Source: a bacterium (lineage in GTDB: Bacteria > Hydrothermota > UBA3073 > JACQXS01 > JAGMCI01). From it: a DNA stretch of 64,000 nt. Within the stretch, counting starts at the first letter, position 1; each line of letters starts with the position of its first letter. Made by a program: the position numbers and the translations under genes. The DNA is taken from contig JASEGA010000001.1 in assembly GCA_030018315.1 (NCBI GenBank), positions 138,673 through 202,672 on the forward strand, read 5' to 3'. The notes under the pieces are model-generated. The model was not told where the DNA came from. It saw only the letters and a list, made by a program, of their open reading frames with translations, and did no database searches. This document shows, one piece after another, positions 18,163 through 26,548 of the stretch.

Positions 18163-19983
18163 TTATTCATCATCAATAATCGGAATCAGCATATTCTCTT
18201 TGAATTCTTTCCGGTCCAGAAACGGCGCCATGTCCTCTAACGGCCTGGAAACAAAGCTGCCGTCCTTTTTCTGGTATGAAGATACTTTCGGCGCAGTAAC
18301 ATGTTCATAAGATAATACTACTTCACAAATTACTGGGCCCTCCATATATAATACTTGTCGGACTTTCTCTCTAATATCCTTATGAGAATTCAATTGTATA
18401 GAAGGGATTCCAAAACTATCTGCAATTTTCCTTACATTGGGCAATGTTAAACCACTTGCAGGGTCACTAGCCACAAGACGACCTTTAAAGTAATTATTTT
18501 GAGTTGCACGTATGGAGGCATAACCTTGATTATTTAAGACAAAAAATTTTATCGGTAGGTTTAATCTCTTTACAGTTTCCAATTCCTGCATATTCAAACA
18601 AAATCCACCGTCACCCTCAATGCATACGGTTCTTTTCCTACCACTTGCAATACACCCACCAATACTTGCAGGTATCCCAAATCCCATTGGACCAAGTCCT
18701 TCACTGTTAAATATCCGCATCCCTTCTTTTACTCTGAATGCCTGCATAGTTACTTCGCTACATGCCCCTGAACTTCCGGGTATTAACAAATCATTTTCAG
18801 ACATTTCATCAGATAAAACATCAACCAGTACATAGTTATTTACATGCCCTTCTTGTTTCCAATATTCAGGCAACACGACAGGATACTTTGCCTGCCACTC
18901 TTTACATTTTTTTAACCAGTTAGTTCTATCAATGAGTTCTATTTTATCCCTCTGTTTGATAAATTCTTGAATAAACGCTTTCGCATCACTGCAAATAGGT
19001 ACATCAATAGGCATATCCATTTTATTGATTTCATTTGAATCAATGTCGACCATCACTTTTTTTGCACCCCGTGCAAAATTCCTATGATTATATCCTGTTT
19101 GCCCAAAGTCAAGACGTGCCCCAATGATTAAGATGAAATCTGAATTTTGTTGACTAAAATTGGCGCCCCGTTGACCAACAGCACCGGGCCGCCCTGCAAA
19201 AAGCTTATGTGTCTCTGGAATAAAATCAATTGCTTTCCAGGTTGTCAGAACAGGCACCTGCAAAATCTCTATAAGCTTCAAGAAATCTTCTATACCATCA
19301 GCAAGTCTTACACCGTTCCCAACCAGCATTACTGGCCTCTCAGATTGATTTAATAACTGGATTGTTTTACTTACTTGCTGTCTGAGTAAATCTAAATTTG
19401 TTGGTTGCTCTATTTCGTCTGGTTTAAATCCAACTAACTTTTTTTCGTCAATCATCATTGCTTGAACATCCAGTGGAATATCAATCCATACAGGGCCGGG
19501 TCTTCTATTTTTTGCAAGATAAGTCGCTTTCTCTAAATGGTATCGGATAGTTGACGGCTCTTTCACAGTAACAGCATATTTTGTAATTGGAGATACAAGT
19601 CTTACAATATCAATTTCCTGAAATCCCATTTGTCTAACACCTCTATCTCCAACCATATCAGACCGCTTTACTTGTCCAGAGATGAATATACATGAAGTTG
19701 AGTCAAGCCAGGCAGCTGCAACACCTGTGATTGTATTCGTGCCTCCAGGACCGCTGGTAACAAGAGCAACCCCAAAATTATTCGTGTATTGTCCATATGC
19801 GTCTGCAGCAATAGCACAGGCCTGTTCATGAAGATTACATATATAATCCAAATTTGGATTTCTCCCCAACGAATCTACAAGATGCATACAAGCGCCACCC
19901 GGAAGCATAAAAACATGTTTTACACCAATACTCTCAATAAAATTGAAAACGAAATCTGAAAGCTTGATTAATTTTTTATTCAC
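18163..19983 (-). CDS. Thiamine-diphosphate enzyme, acetolactate synthase-like
   Basis: A 606-residue ThDP enzyme with the usual three domains. The N-terminal PYR domain has FMLPGGACMHLVDS and the catalytic Glu in NLHEQACAIAADAYG. A central domain with DIPLDVQ and RPVMLVGNGVRLADG follows, then a C-terminal PP domain with IEGDGGFCLNMQELETVK and NNQGYAS (GDG-NN motif). It is longer than most acetolactate synthases, and no regulatory subunit or branched-chain genes are near. Context with RfbF/G/H recalls YerE, which adds a two-carbon unit from pyruvate to CDP-4-keto-3,6-dideoxyglucose in yersiniose synthesis; this is a proposal from context. The start is a GTG sharing its G with the TAG stop of the upstream gene, so translation is coupled. 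Confidence 0.85.
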   Translation of the reverse strand: MNKKLIKLSDFVFNFIESIGVKHVFMLPGGACMHLVDSLGRNPNLDYICNLHEQACAIAADAYGQYTNNFGVALVTSGPGGTNTITGVAAAWLDSTSCIFISGQVKRSDMVGDRGVRQMGFQEIDIVRLVSPITKYAVTVKEPSTIRYHLEKATYLAKNRRPGPVWIDIPLDVQAMMIDEKKLVGFKPDEIEQPTNLDLLRQQVSKTIQLLNQSERPVMLVGNGVRLADGIEDFLKLIEILQVPVLTTWKAIDFIPETHKLFAGRPGAVGQRGANFSQQNSDFILIIGARLDFGQTGYNHRNFARGAKKVMVDIDSNEINKMDMPIDVPICSDAKAFIQEFIKQRDKIELIDRTNWLKKCKEWQAKYPVVLPEYWKQEGHVNNYVLVDVLSDEMSENDLLIPGSSGACSEVTMQAFRVKEGMRIFNSEGLGPMGFGIPASIGGCIASGRKRTVCIEGDGGFCLNMQELETVKRLNLPIKFFVLNNQGYASIRATQNNYFKGRLVASDPASGLTLPNVRKIADSFGIPSIQLNSHKDIREKVRQVLYMEGPVICEVVLSYEHVTAPKVSSYQKKDGSFVSRPLEDMAPFLDRKEFKENMLIPIIDDE

Positions 19984-20564
19984 TATGTAATTTCTGTTAA
20001 CAAATCTAAAATCTCAGGTAGAGTCAATTCACCATTATTCCATGGTTGAGAAACCAAATATGATTGTATTCCTAATTTCCTTGCACCTTCAACATCTTTG
20101 GTTTCGTCATCAATAAAAAAATCCACTTTACCAAACCAATCTAAATATTCTACTTTACTTTTATCATAGATTGGCATGTATGTATTTGGACGACTGGATG
20201 GTATGAAACTAATTGTCCTTATCCATTTTCCAAAATGCCACAAAACCCATTCCACTGCTGCAGCAACCGTATGTTTTGGCCTTGTAGTCAATGCTATATG
20301 TCTAAAGTCCTCACCGTATTTTTTAAACCACCTTACTACATTTTCATCTGGTTTCATGGCCTTTGCTTTATTCGAGTTTCTGTAAGCATCTAATAGTTTA
20401 AAATAATCCTCTTTTCCCAATCCCAACAGGTCATTTGGTGGATTAATTGTTAGATTTTGATAACTCAAGTGGCAATCCGGATTCGAGGGCAGCCAGCTAT
20501 TTTCTAACCAGGACCTCGTTAAGTCATTTAACACATCATCAATATCCCATACAATCGTTTTCAT
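19983..20564 (-). CDS. HAD-like phosphatase
   Basis: A 193-residue HAD-superfamily protein. Motif I is TIVWDIDDVLNDL (DxD), motif II lies in IALTTRPKHT, and motif III/IV in VDFFIDDETKDVEGARKLG. It resembles the 5'-nucleotidase-like / Cof-less small HADs. In a glycan locus with a NeuB-like synthase it could remove phosphate from a sugar-acid phosphate, as in nonulosonate pathways. Its last base pair is shared with the GTG start of the thiamine-diphosphate enzyme, and its start lies 20 nt after the NeuB-cupin gene, which argues for one operon and pathway. Confidence 0.75.
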   Translation of the reverse strand: MKTIVWDIDDVLNDLTRSWLENSWLPSNPDCHLSYQNLTINPPNDLLGLGKEDYFKLLDAYRNSNKAKAMKPDENVVRWFKKYGEDFRHIALTTRPKHTVAAAVEWVLWHFGKWIRTISFIPSSRPNTYMPIYDKSKVEYLDWFGKVDFFIDDETKDVEGARKLGIQSYLVSQPWNNGELTLPEILDLLTEIT

Positions 20565-20584
20565 TGCCCATTTAGTAATTTAAA

Positions 20585-22096
20585 CTATTCCATCCAATAG
20601 GTTAGATAGGTTTTACGATTCTTATTCTTTAATATCGTTTTATCAGTATAATAAGAATCCTCATTATAATGCGTAGATGAGATTTCTTCAATTATGGCAC
20701 CTGTTTTTGTTGCGAAACTATGTCTTACACCACGTTTTATTGTTATAACATCCCCTGAACTGTATTTTTGTTCTTTTCCATCAAGACTCAACAAAATATC
20801 ACCATAAAGGATGACAAAGGTTTCTTCTTTCTCTTTATGATATTGCTCAGGATGTTTTTGGTTAGGTAAAACGATAATTAATTTTTTACAATATTCACGA
20901 TTAACCACTGTAATCATAGTAACTCCATATTCATCAAAACGGTCAACTCCATAATGATGGGAAATCTCCAAACTTGCTTTACCAGGGACAATCACTTTTC
21001 CTTTCTTTAATAATTTTTTTACCTTTTGCACAATTGAATAAATTTTTTCCCTTGTTTCTGTCACTTTAACATTTTCAAACATTATCGGCTCATTGATATT
21101 GAAATCCTTCTCCGCATTATATTCAGTGTACTTGGACATATCATTGGCAACCAGTTGATTATCCTGATTAGGGAATGCAAAAAATGTATTTGATAAATCT
21201 ATCCTTTCTCCTTTTAAAATCCTCTTACTTGCAAAAACGCCACGTCTAAATTGTCTAAGGTCAGCCAGTTCCTTTTTAGTAAACTTTGCCCTTTCACCAC
21301 AAATACCACACATTTGAAAAGCTAAATTGGCTGACTTCAACCATTGTGCAATTTGCTCTGGAGTCGCTGAATAAGCATTTTTTGGAAACTCATCTGTCTC
21401 AACGGCGACATGCTTCTCAAATATACTCGCACCTTTGGCTATAGCAATTTTTATGGCATCCATATTGTTAGGATCTTCATGAGTTGAAAACCCAACCGTT
21501 ATATCAGGATATCGTTTTATAAATAAATCAATTTGATTTAATTGTAAATTTTCTGCCTTCGTGGGATACTCTCCAACACAATGCATAATTGCCAGTTGTT
21601 TTTCTCTATGCTGGAAAAAACTAACTACTTTATCAATTTCATCCAAAGATGAACCAGCTGTTGAAGCAATAATCGGTTTGTCCGATTTAGCAATTCTCTC
21701 CAATAAAGGCCAATCAGTAAAGGAACAGCTGCCAATTTTAATAATATCAAAACCATGTTTTTCTATCAAATCAACTGAATTCTTATCAAAAGGTGTGCAA
21801 ATTGAGACAAAACCAAGATTAGTAATTTCATTTTTTAACCTCTTAAATTGATTTTCAGTAAGTCGTGTTTCTTGAAAACGTTTGATATACTTTATATCGG
21901 TTCTGTTCTTAAAATCTGGATGGATAAATGTATCTAAATGCCGATACTGAAGTTTAAATCCAAAATTGAAGTCAAAATTCTTACTGACCTTATGTATCTC
22001 TCTAATAATCCTTAAGCCATGTTCAACACTTCCCATATGGTTATTAGCCATCTCAAAAATAAACAAGTTATGAAAAATATTATCCCTTACTTTCAT
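20585..22096 (-). CDS. NeuB-family sialic-acid-type synthase with C-terminal cupin
   Basis: 503 residues in three parts. Residues 1-270 form a TIM-barrel NeuB domain (FEMANNHMGSVEHGL, GFKLQYRH, IIKIGSCSFTDWPLL, GFSTHEDPNN). Residues about 280-350 form an SAF/antifreeze-like domain (RQFRRGVFASKRILKGERI). Residues about 380-503 form a cupin (SLEISHHYGVDRFDEYGV, EKEETFVILYGDILLSLDG, GVRHSFATKTGA). The NeuB domain condenses a hexose-type sugar or its phosphate with phosphoenolpyruvate to give a nonulosonic acid. The cupin, like WxcM or mannose-6-phosphate isomerase cupins, may bind sugar or metal. Fusions of this kind are less usual than plain NeuB (about 350 residues). The SpsF-like gene could activate the product. 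Confidence 0.87.
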   Translation of the reverse strand: MKVRDNIFHNLFIFEMANNHMGSVEHGLRIIREIHKVSKNFDFNFGFKLQYRHLDTFIHPDFKNRTDIKYIKRFQETRLTENQFKRLKNEITNLGFVSICTPFDKNSVDLIEKHGFDIIKIGSCSFTDWPLLERIAKSDKPIIASTAGSSLDEIDKVVSFFQHREKQLAIMHCVGEYPTKAENLQLNQIDLFIKRYPDITVGFSTHEDPNNMDAIKIAIAKGASIFEKHVAVETDEFPKNAYSATPEQIAQWLKSANLAFQMCGICGERAKFTKKELADLRQFRRGVFASKRILKGERIDLSNTFFAFPNQDNQLVANDMSKYTEYNAEKDFNINEPIMFENVKVTETREKIYSIVQKVKKLLKKGKVIVPGKASLEISHHYGVDRFDEYGVTMITVVNREYCKKLIIVLPNQKHPEQYHKEKEETFVILYGDILLSLDGKEQKYSSGDVITIKRGVRHSFATKTGAIIEEISSTHYNEDSYYTDKTILKNKNRKTYLTYWME

Positions 22097-22139
22097 TTGT
22101 GATCTCCTTTATATTCGTATAATTATATGCTTCATTGCT

Positions 22140-23213
22140 TCAGCATTTCTCCATATCTGAAATGTAATCATTTATTTGGGCAACACAAATATCATATAAA
22201 TCATCTTTGTCACTCTTTTTATACCACTCAACTGTCTTTTCAATACATTTTTCAATACTCCATATAGGACTCCAATTTAGATAGGTTCGTGCTTTGTTTA
22301 TATCTAAAGTTAAAGTTTTTATCTCATGGGGAGATTCGTCTGGAGCAGTCCTCCAACTCCCTTGACCGTATTTTTTTATAAATAGTTCCACTAATTTTCT
22401 TACTGTAATTATTGAATCGCTATTTGGGCCAAAATTCCATGCCCCACAATATTTTTTTGGCTTTTCATACATTTTTGAACCCAAAAGTAAATAGCCCCAT
22501 AATGGCTCCAGCACATGTTGCCATGGCCGGATAGCATCAGGGTTTCTTACCTCAATTGGTTCCCCTTTTTTAAATGCCCTTACACAATCAGGGATGATTC
22601 TATGTTTTCGCCAGTCGCCACCACCAATCACATTGCCTGACCTTACGGAAGATAAACTTTTTGCGTGCTTTTCAAATTCTTGAGGATTAAAAAATGAATT
22701 CCTGTAAGCAGCAGTCACAAGTTCAGAACATCCCTTACTGGAACTATAAGGGTCATATCCTCCCATTGGATCATTTTCACGGTATCCCCAGACCCACCCC
22801 TTGTTATCATAACATTTGTCACTGGTCACATTTATGATAACTTTCACTGAATTAGTCTGGTGAGCTGCCTCAAAGATATTGACTGTTCCTAATATATTAG
22901 TCTCATATGTTTCTCTGGGATTTTTATAAGATTCTATAACTAAGGATTGAGCAGCAAGATGAAAAACGAACTCTGGTTTATATTTATCAAAGACAGCTTT
23001 TAGTTTTTTGTAATCTCTCACATCTCCAATAATATGGGTAATCTTCTCTTTTAGATTAGTAACAACAAAATTATCATCCTTTGTATAAGGCTCCAATGCA
23101 TATCCTATAACATTTGCACCAAGCTCCTTCAACCAAATGGAAAGCCAAGACCCCTTAAAGCCAGTGTGCCCTGTTACTAAAACAACTTTATTTTTGTAAG
23201 AATTGTTGAACAT
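22140..23213 (-). CDS. rfbG: CDP-glucose 4,6-dehydratase
   Basis: About 357 residues of an extended SDR with the RfbG signature KVVLVTGHTGFKGSWLSIWL at the N-terminus, GDVRDY, VTSDKCYDN, YSSSKGCSELV (Tyr-x3-Lys), GNVIGGGDW and IRPWQHVLEP. It turns CDP-glucose into CDP-4-keto-6-deoxyglucose using bound NAD. The start is set at the ATG at 23213, because GAGGAGG lies upstream; a TTG at 23237 overlapping the rfbF stop is the alternative. The gene directly follows rfbF, as in Yersinia and Salmonella O-antigen loci, but rfbH is 16 kb away. Confidence 0.95.
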   Translation of the reverse strand: MFNNSYKNKVVLVTGHTGFKGSWLSIWLKELGANVIGYALEPYTKDDNFVVTNLKEKITHIIGDVRDYKKLKAVFDKYKPEFVFHLAAQSLVIESYKNPRETYETNILGTVNIFEAAHQTNSVKVIINVTSDKCYDNKGWVWGYRENDPMGGYDPYSSSKGCSELVTAAYRNSFFNPQEFEKHAKSLSSVRSGNVIGGGDWRKHRIIPDCVRAFKKGEPIEVRNPDAIRPWQHVLEPLWGYLLLGSKMYEKPKKYCGAWNFGPNSDSIITVRKLVELFIKKYGQGSWRTAPDESPHEIKTLTLDINKARTYLNWSPIWSIEKCIEKTVEWYKKSDKDDLYDICVAQINDYISDMEKC

Positions 23214-23233
23214 TGGTGTAATCCGTGGCCTCC

Positions 23234-24019
23234 TCAATCGCTAGGTTGCCATGGTATCTTACCACTTTCCCAAATTTCGTTCAATAATAAATAATCACGA
23301 TATGTATCCATACATTGCCAGAAGCCATCATGGTGGTAAACTTTTAATTGCTTCTCTCTCGCTAATCGCTCAAGAGGTTCTTTCTCAAAAACACAATTAT
23401 CATCTGATGTTAGATATTTAAAGAGTTCTTTACGAAATACCATAAACCCACCATTTATATCACCCTCTAAACCATGGACTTTTGGCTTCTCCCTAAATTC
23501 TATAACATCATTGCCCTTTGTAATTAATTCTCCCCAACGAGTAGGTGGATTTATACCAATAAGGGTTCCAATAGCTCCATGACTCATATGGAACTTGACT
23601 AATTTATTCAAATTTACATCTCCTAATCCATCTCCATAAGTAACCATAAAGTTATCTTCTGAAATATACTTTTCGCACCTCTTAATTCTTGCGCCAGTCA
23701 TAGCTTTGTCACCAGTTTCAACTAAAGTAACTTTCCATCCAACCTCTGGATGAGTTCTGTGGATTTTGATATTCTTATGACTACTCAAAGTCACTGTAAA
23801 ATCTGAATTATAAAACTCATAATTAAGAAAATAATTTCTAATAACATCGCCTTTAAAACCCAGTGCTAAAACAAACTCCTTGAATCCATAATGAGCGTAT
23901 ATATTCATAATATGCCATAAAATTGGCTTCCCTCCAATCTCAACCATTGGCTTGGGCCGATATTCGGTCTCCTCTTTCAGTCTCATCCCAATTCCACCAC
24001 AAAGGATTATTGTTTTCAA
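23234..24019 (-). CDS. rfbF: Glucose-1-phosphate cytidylyltransferase
   Basis: 261 residues with the RfbF nucleotide-binding start TIILCGGIGMRLKEETEYRP followed by KPMVEIGGKPILWHIM, FVLALGFKGDVIRNYF, VTYGDGLGDVNLN and YHHDGFWQCMDTYRD. Length is the family norm. It makes CDP-glucose from CTP and glucose-1-phosphate, the first step of all CDP-3,6-dideoxyhexose pathways. It leads the rfbF-rfbG pair, with TTGA overlap of stop and possible start. The 270 bp upstream contain no gene, so a promoter may lie there; no convincing -35/-10 was picked out. Confidence 0.96.
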   Translation of the reverse strand: MKTIILCGGIGMRLKEETEYRPKPMVEIGGKPILWHIMNIYAHYGFKEFVLALGFKGDVIRNYFLNYEFYNSDFTVTLSSHKNIKIHRTHPEVGWKVTLVETGDKAMTGARIKRCEKYISEDNFMVTYGDGLGDVNLNKLVKFHMSHGAIGTLIGINPPTRWGELITKGNDVIEFREKPKVHGLEGDINGGFMVFRKELFKYLTSDDNCVFEKEPLERLAREKQLKVYHHDGFWQCMDTYRDYLLLNEIWESGKIPWQPSD

Positions 24020-24293
24020 TTTTCCTCCTTTTTATTTATAATTATAAAAAATAATAAAAGTTTGTCAAGTTTTTATTTATCAAAAGCTCTAAAAAGGTCA
24101 TAGTTTTAAAACTTTGAGTAAGTTAAGGAGTCTAATCCTTAATGATAATCTCTCTTTTACACTTTATTCCGTGGCCTTCAATCTTAAATGCATCTACAGT
24201 AGAGCTCTCAAAGCGTGCAGGTGATATCGCCCTTTAGGTAGTATCACGGCTTCTTCTTTATGGTCCACATAAGATTAGCACTTAATAACCCTT
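24020..24293. other. Gene-free stretch with dispersed repeat copy
   Basis: This AT-rich 274-bp gap upstream of rfbF holds the second copy of the 45-bp repeat (24224-24267, matching 4349-4393). Nothing else recognisable was seen. The promoter of the rfbF-rfbG pair should lie near 24020-24100. Confidence 0.5.
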
Positions 24294-24847
24294 TCAATAT
24301 AAGAAACTTATAAACTCTCGAATCTCATTAGGAGTAAATATCACTATAGTGCCCACTTCATTGGACACGCGTATCATCTCTTTAACTAAATTTTCTTTCT
24401 GCTTATCAGTGATATGTTCAATAAAATCTGCAGCTACTATTTTATCAAAGAGATTCTCTTTGAGAGGTAAAGTTGTTGTTGCATCAGCTAATATAAATCT
24501 TACCTTATCTTCCATGTTATAATATTTACATAAATACTTAGCTACTTCAATTGATTTCATTGAATAATCGATACCTAATGCTTGAGCACCAAGTCTTGCC
24601 GAGTGATAAGTAAATGTTCCAATACCTCAGCCTACATCTAATATTTTCTCATCCGATTTAGGATTCAAGGCATTCAAGATGATCTCTATTCTTCGCCATA
24701 GGGGGAAAAGCCTTGTGGCTGGCAATAATCACCTATTTGAAATTGAAATGATTGAAGTGGTATCCGTTCGTCGTAATCACAAGCAGTAATATTTTCACCT
24801 TTCGGGCTCATTTCCTGCCTTAAAAGTTTTACGAATTTTTTTATCAT
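24294..24847 (-). pseudogene. SAM methyltransferase, frameshift plus TGA
   Basis: From an ATG at 24847 the minus strand encodes the start of a methyltransferase (MSPKGENITACDYDERIP). The frame then shifts near a CCCCC run at about 24700 and continues RRIEIILNALNPKSDEKILD with motif I DVG-stop-GIGTF, where TGA at about 24627 stands in place of the usual Cys or Gly. The intact tail (24294-24560) has FDKIVAADFIEHITDKQKEN and SNEVGTIVIFTPNE, then stops early. Two lesions and a short C-terminus show a dead gene. A related scrap lies at 398-457. Confidence 0.8.
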
Positions 24848-24957
24848 TATCAAAACCTCTCAAAGCTCGTTCCATTCACTTTTTCCAACTCTCTTACATC
24901 AACCTCAATTCTCATAATAATCTTCGAAAATTGGAAAAATCTAATCCCTTTTTATAC

Positions 24958-25791
24958 TCAGCCGTTTTTAGTTTTACCAATCTCATCTTTTATTCGTTGC
25001 TCCTCTGTAGCTAATGTGCCATTTGAGGATGATTTTCTCTGTCTGTCCCAGAGAATAGCAAGAGGTGCGTAGTAACTTATAGCAGAATTCACGCACACAA
25101 GGAATCCAACAATCCCGTCCAGAAAACCTCTTTTTATAATATACTTATGAAGAAAAGCTAAAAATGGTTTAAGACAAAGGTACCATACCCAATTATAATG
25201 TGTAACCTTCACTCCCTTTGTTTGATACTCTTCAGCAGTGAGAGACGAATATCTAACCATTTTTGTGAAATAAGATGCAAAACTATCACCTCCATAGTGA
25301 ATAAAATGATTCTTTAATACTCCAACCTTGCCATGGGGCCGGAAAACATCAAGCACTTTTAAAGATAAATCATAATGTCCCTTCTCTTTGTTAAAGAGTC
25401 TTAAATAGCGAGGGTCGTACCATGTACAATGCCTAATTTCACGCCCTAAAAATATAGTTAATCCTCTCATCAAATAGGCATCATATTTAGGGCCTTGCTT
25501 TAACACATTTTTTATCTCATCACAAATCTCAGATGGGAAATACATATCCGAATCTACAGAAAGCACCCATTTATAAGATGTCTTTTTTAAAATGAAATCT
25601 CGCTCCAGAGGAAAGGTTTCAAATTCTTTTTGATATATCTTATCCGTGTACTTGCGGCAAATTTCTACAGTCTTATCAGTGCTGTAGCCGTCTAAGACTA
25701 CAATTTCATCTGCCCATTTCAAGCTCTCTAAACATTTCTCTATATTTCTTTCTTCATCTTTAGTTATTATTGCTACAGATAATTTCTCCAT
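24958..25791 (-). CDS. GT2 glycosyltransferase, WaaE/LgtF-like
   Basis: About 277 residues. It starts at the ATG at 25791, preceded by GAGGAGG at the right spacing; an upstream GTG in frame overlaps the previous gene. Motifs: LSVAIITKDEERNIEKCLES, IVVLDGYSTDKTVEI, SVDSDMYFPSEI (DxD) and GGDSFASYFTKMVRYS. This is the pattern of the WaaE/KdtX/LgtF family, which adds glucose to heptose or a similar sugar in lipopolysaccharide core. A hydrophobic segment near the C-terminus (LDGIVGFLVCVNSAIS) may attach it to the membrane. Confidence 0.85.
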   Translation of the reverse strand: MEKLSVAIITKDEERNIEKCLESLKWADEIVVLDGYSTDKTVEICRKYTDKIYQKEFETFPLERDFILKKTSYKWVLSVDSDMYFPSEICDEIKNVLKQGPKYDAYLMRGLTIFLGREIRHCTWYDPRYLRLFNKEKGHYDLSLKVLDVFRPHGKVGVLKNHFIHYGGDSFASYFTKMVRYSSLTAEEYQTKGVKVTHYNWVWYLCLKPFLAFLHKYIIKRGFLDGIVGFLVCVNSAISYYAPLAILWDRQRKSSSNGTLATEEQRIKDEIGKTKNG

Positions 25792-25793
25792 AT

Positions 25794-26540
25794 TTACCTC
25801 CTCACGCACTTCAAAATTAATATCTCACCCATCAACAGCTCTCTAGAACTTAATATCTTACGCATAAAGTTATCTTTTACCTTAACCAATGTTACTATCT
25901 TAGACAAAAGAGCTAAAAACCATAATAGTAAGCGTAGAGGTAATTTCCGAGTAGATATGACATTCCTATTAGTAGTTATACTTTCAATCTCAAATCCTGC
26001 TCTTTTCAGAGCAAAATATATTTCAGGGAATCCCATAGGGTTGATGTGTAAAGTATAAAGATGGTTTTCACGGCTAAAAAAACCACCAAAATAATCATAA
26101 TATCCAATTAGTAAATAGCGTAATCTTGAAAAAATACTTAGTATATTAGGAGTAGTAATAATCAATTTTCCATTAGGTTCAATAATTCTACCATATTCTT
26201 AAAATAACTGATAAACGTTCATTAAATGTTCGATACCTTCTACACATACAATATATGTAAAAAAAGAATCTGGGTAAGGTAATCTTTCATTTAAATCAAG
26301 TTTTTGAAATTTTATATCTTTCGGTTCAAATACTTTCTCCTCTATATCTCCAGCCCAAACTTCAAATCCCATTTCTCTTAAATGAAAAGATAGCTTTCCC
26401 CTCCCTGCTGGAGCATCTAAAACTCGTCCTCCCCGCCTGCAAGATGTCGGGCAGGTCTTCTCTTGAGCTATCATTTTTAAAACTTTATGATGCAACCCCG
26501 GTGCTGTACCCATATCTTCAATCTTATCCATTGCCTCCAT
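25794..26540 (-). pseudogene. SAM methyltransferase with internal TAA
   Basis: One reading frame from 26540 to 25794 encodes a methyltransferase (RVLDAPAGRGKLSFHLREMG, GDIEEKVF, VCVEGIEHLMN, KLIITTPNILSIFSRLRYL) interrupted by TAA at about 26199-26201. The N-terminal region also holds ten residues, TCPTSCRRGG, encoded by an imperfect palindrome (CCTGCCCGACATCTTGCAGG) that looks like a repeat inserted in frame just before motif I. The full protein would be about 248 residues. It lies 9 nt downstream of the GT4 gene. Confidence 0.8.
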
Positions 26541-26548
26541 AATATACT

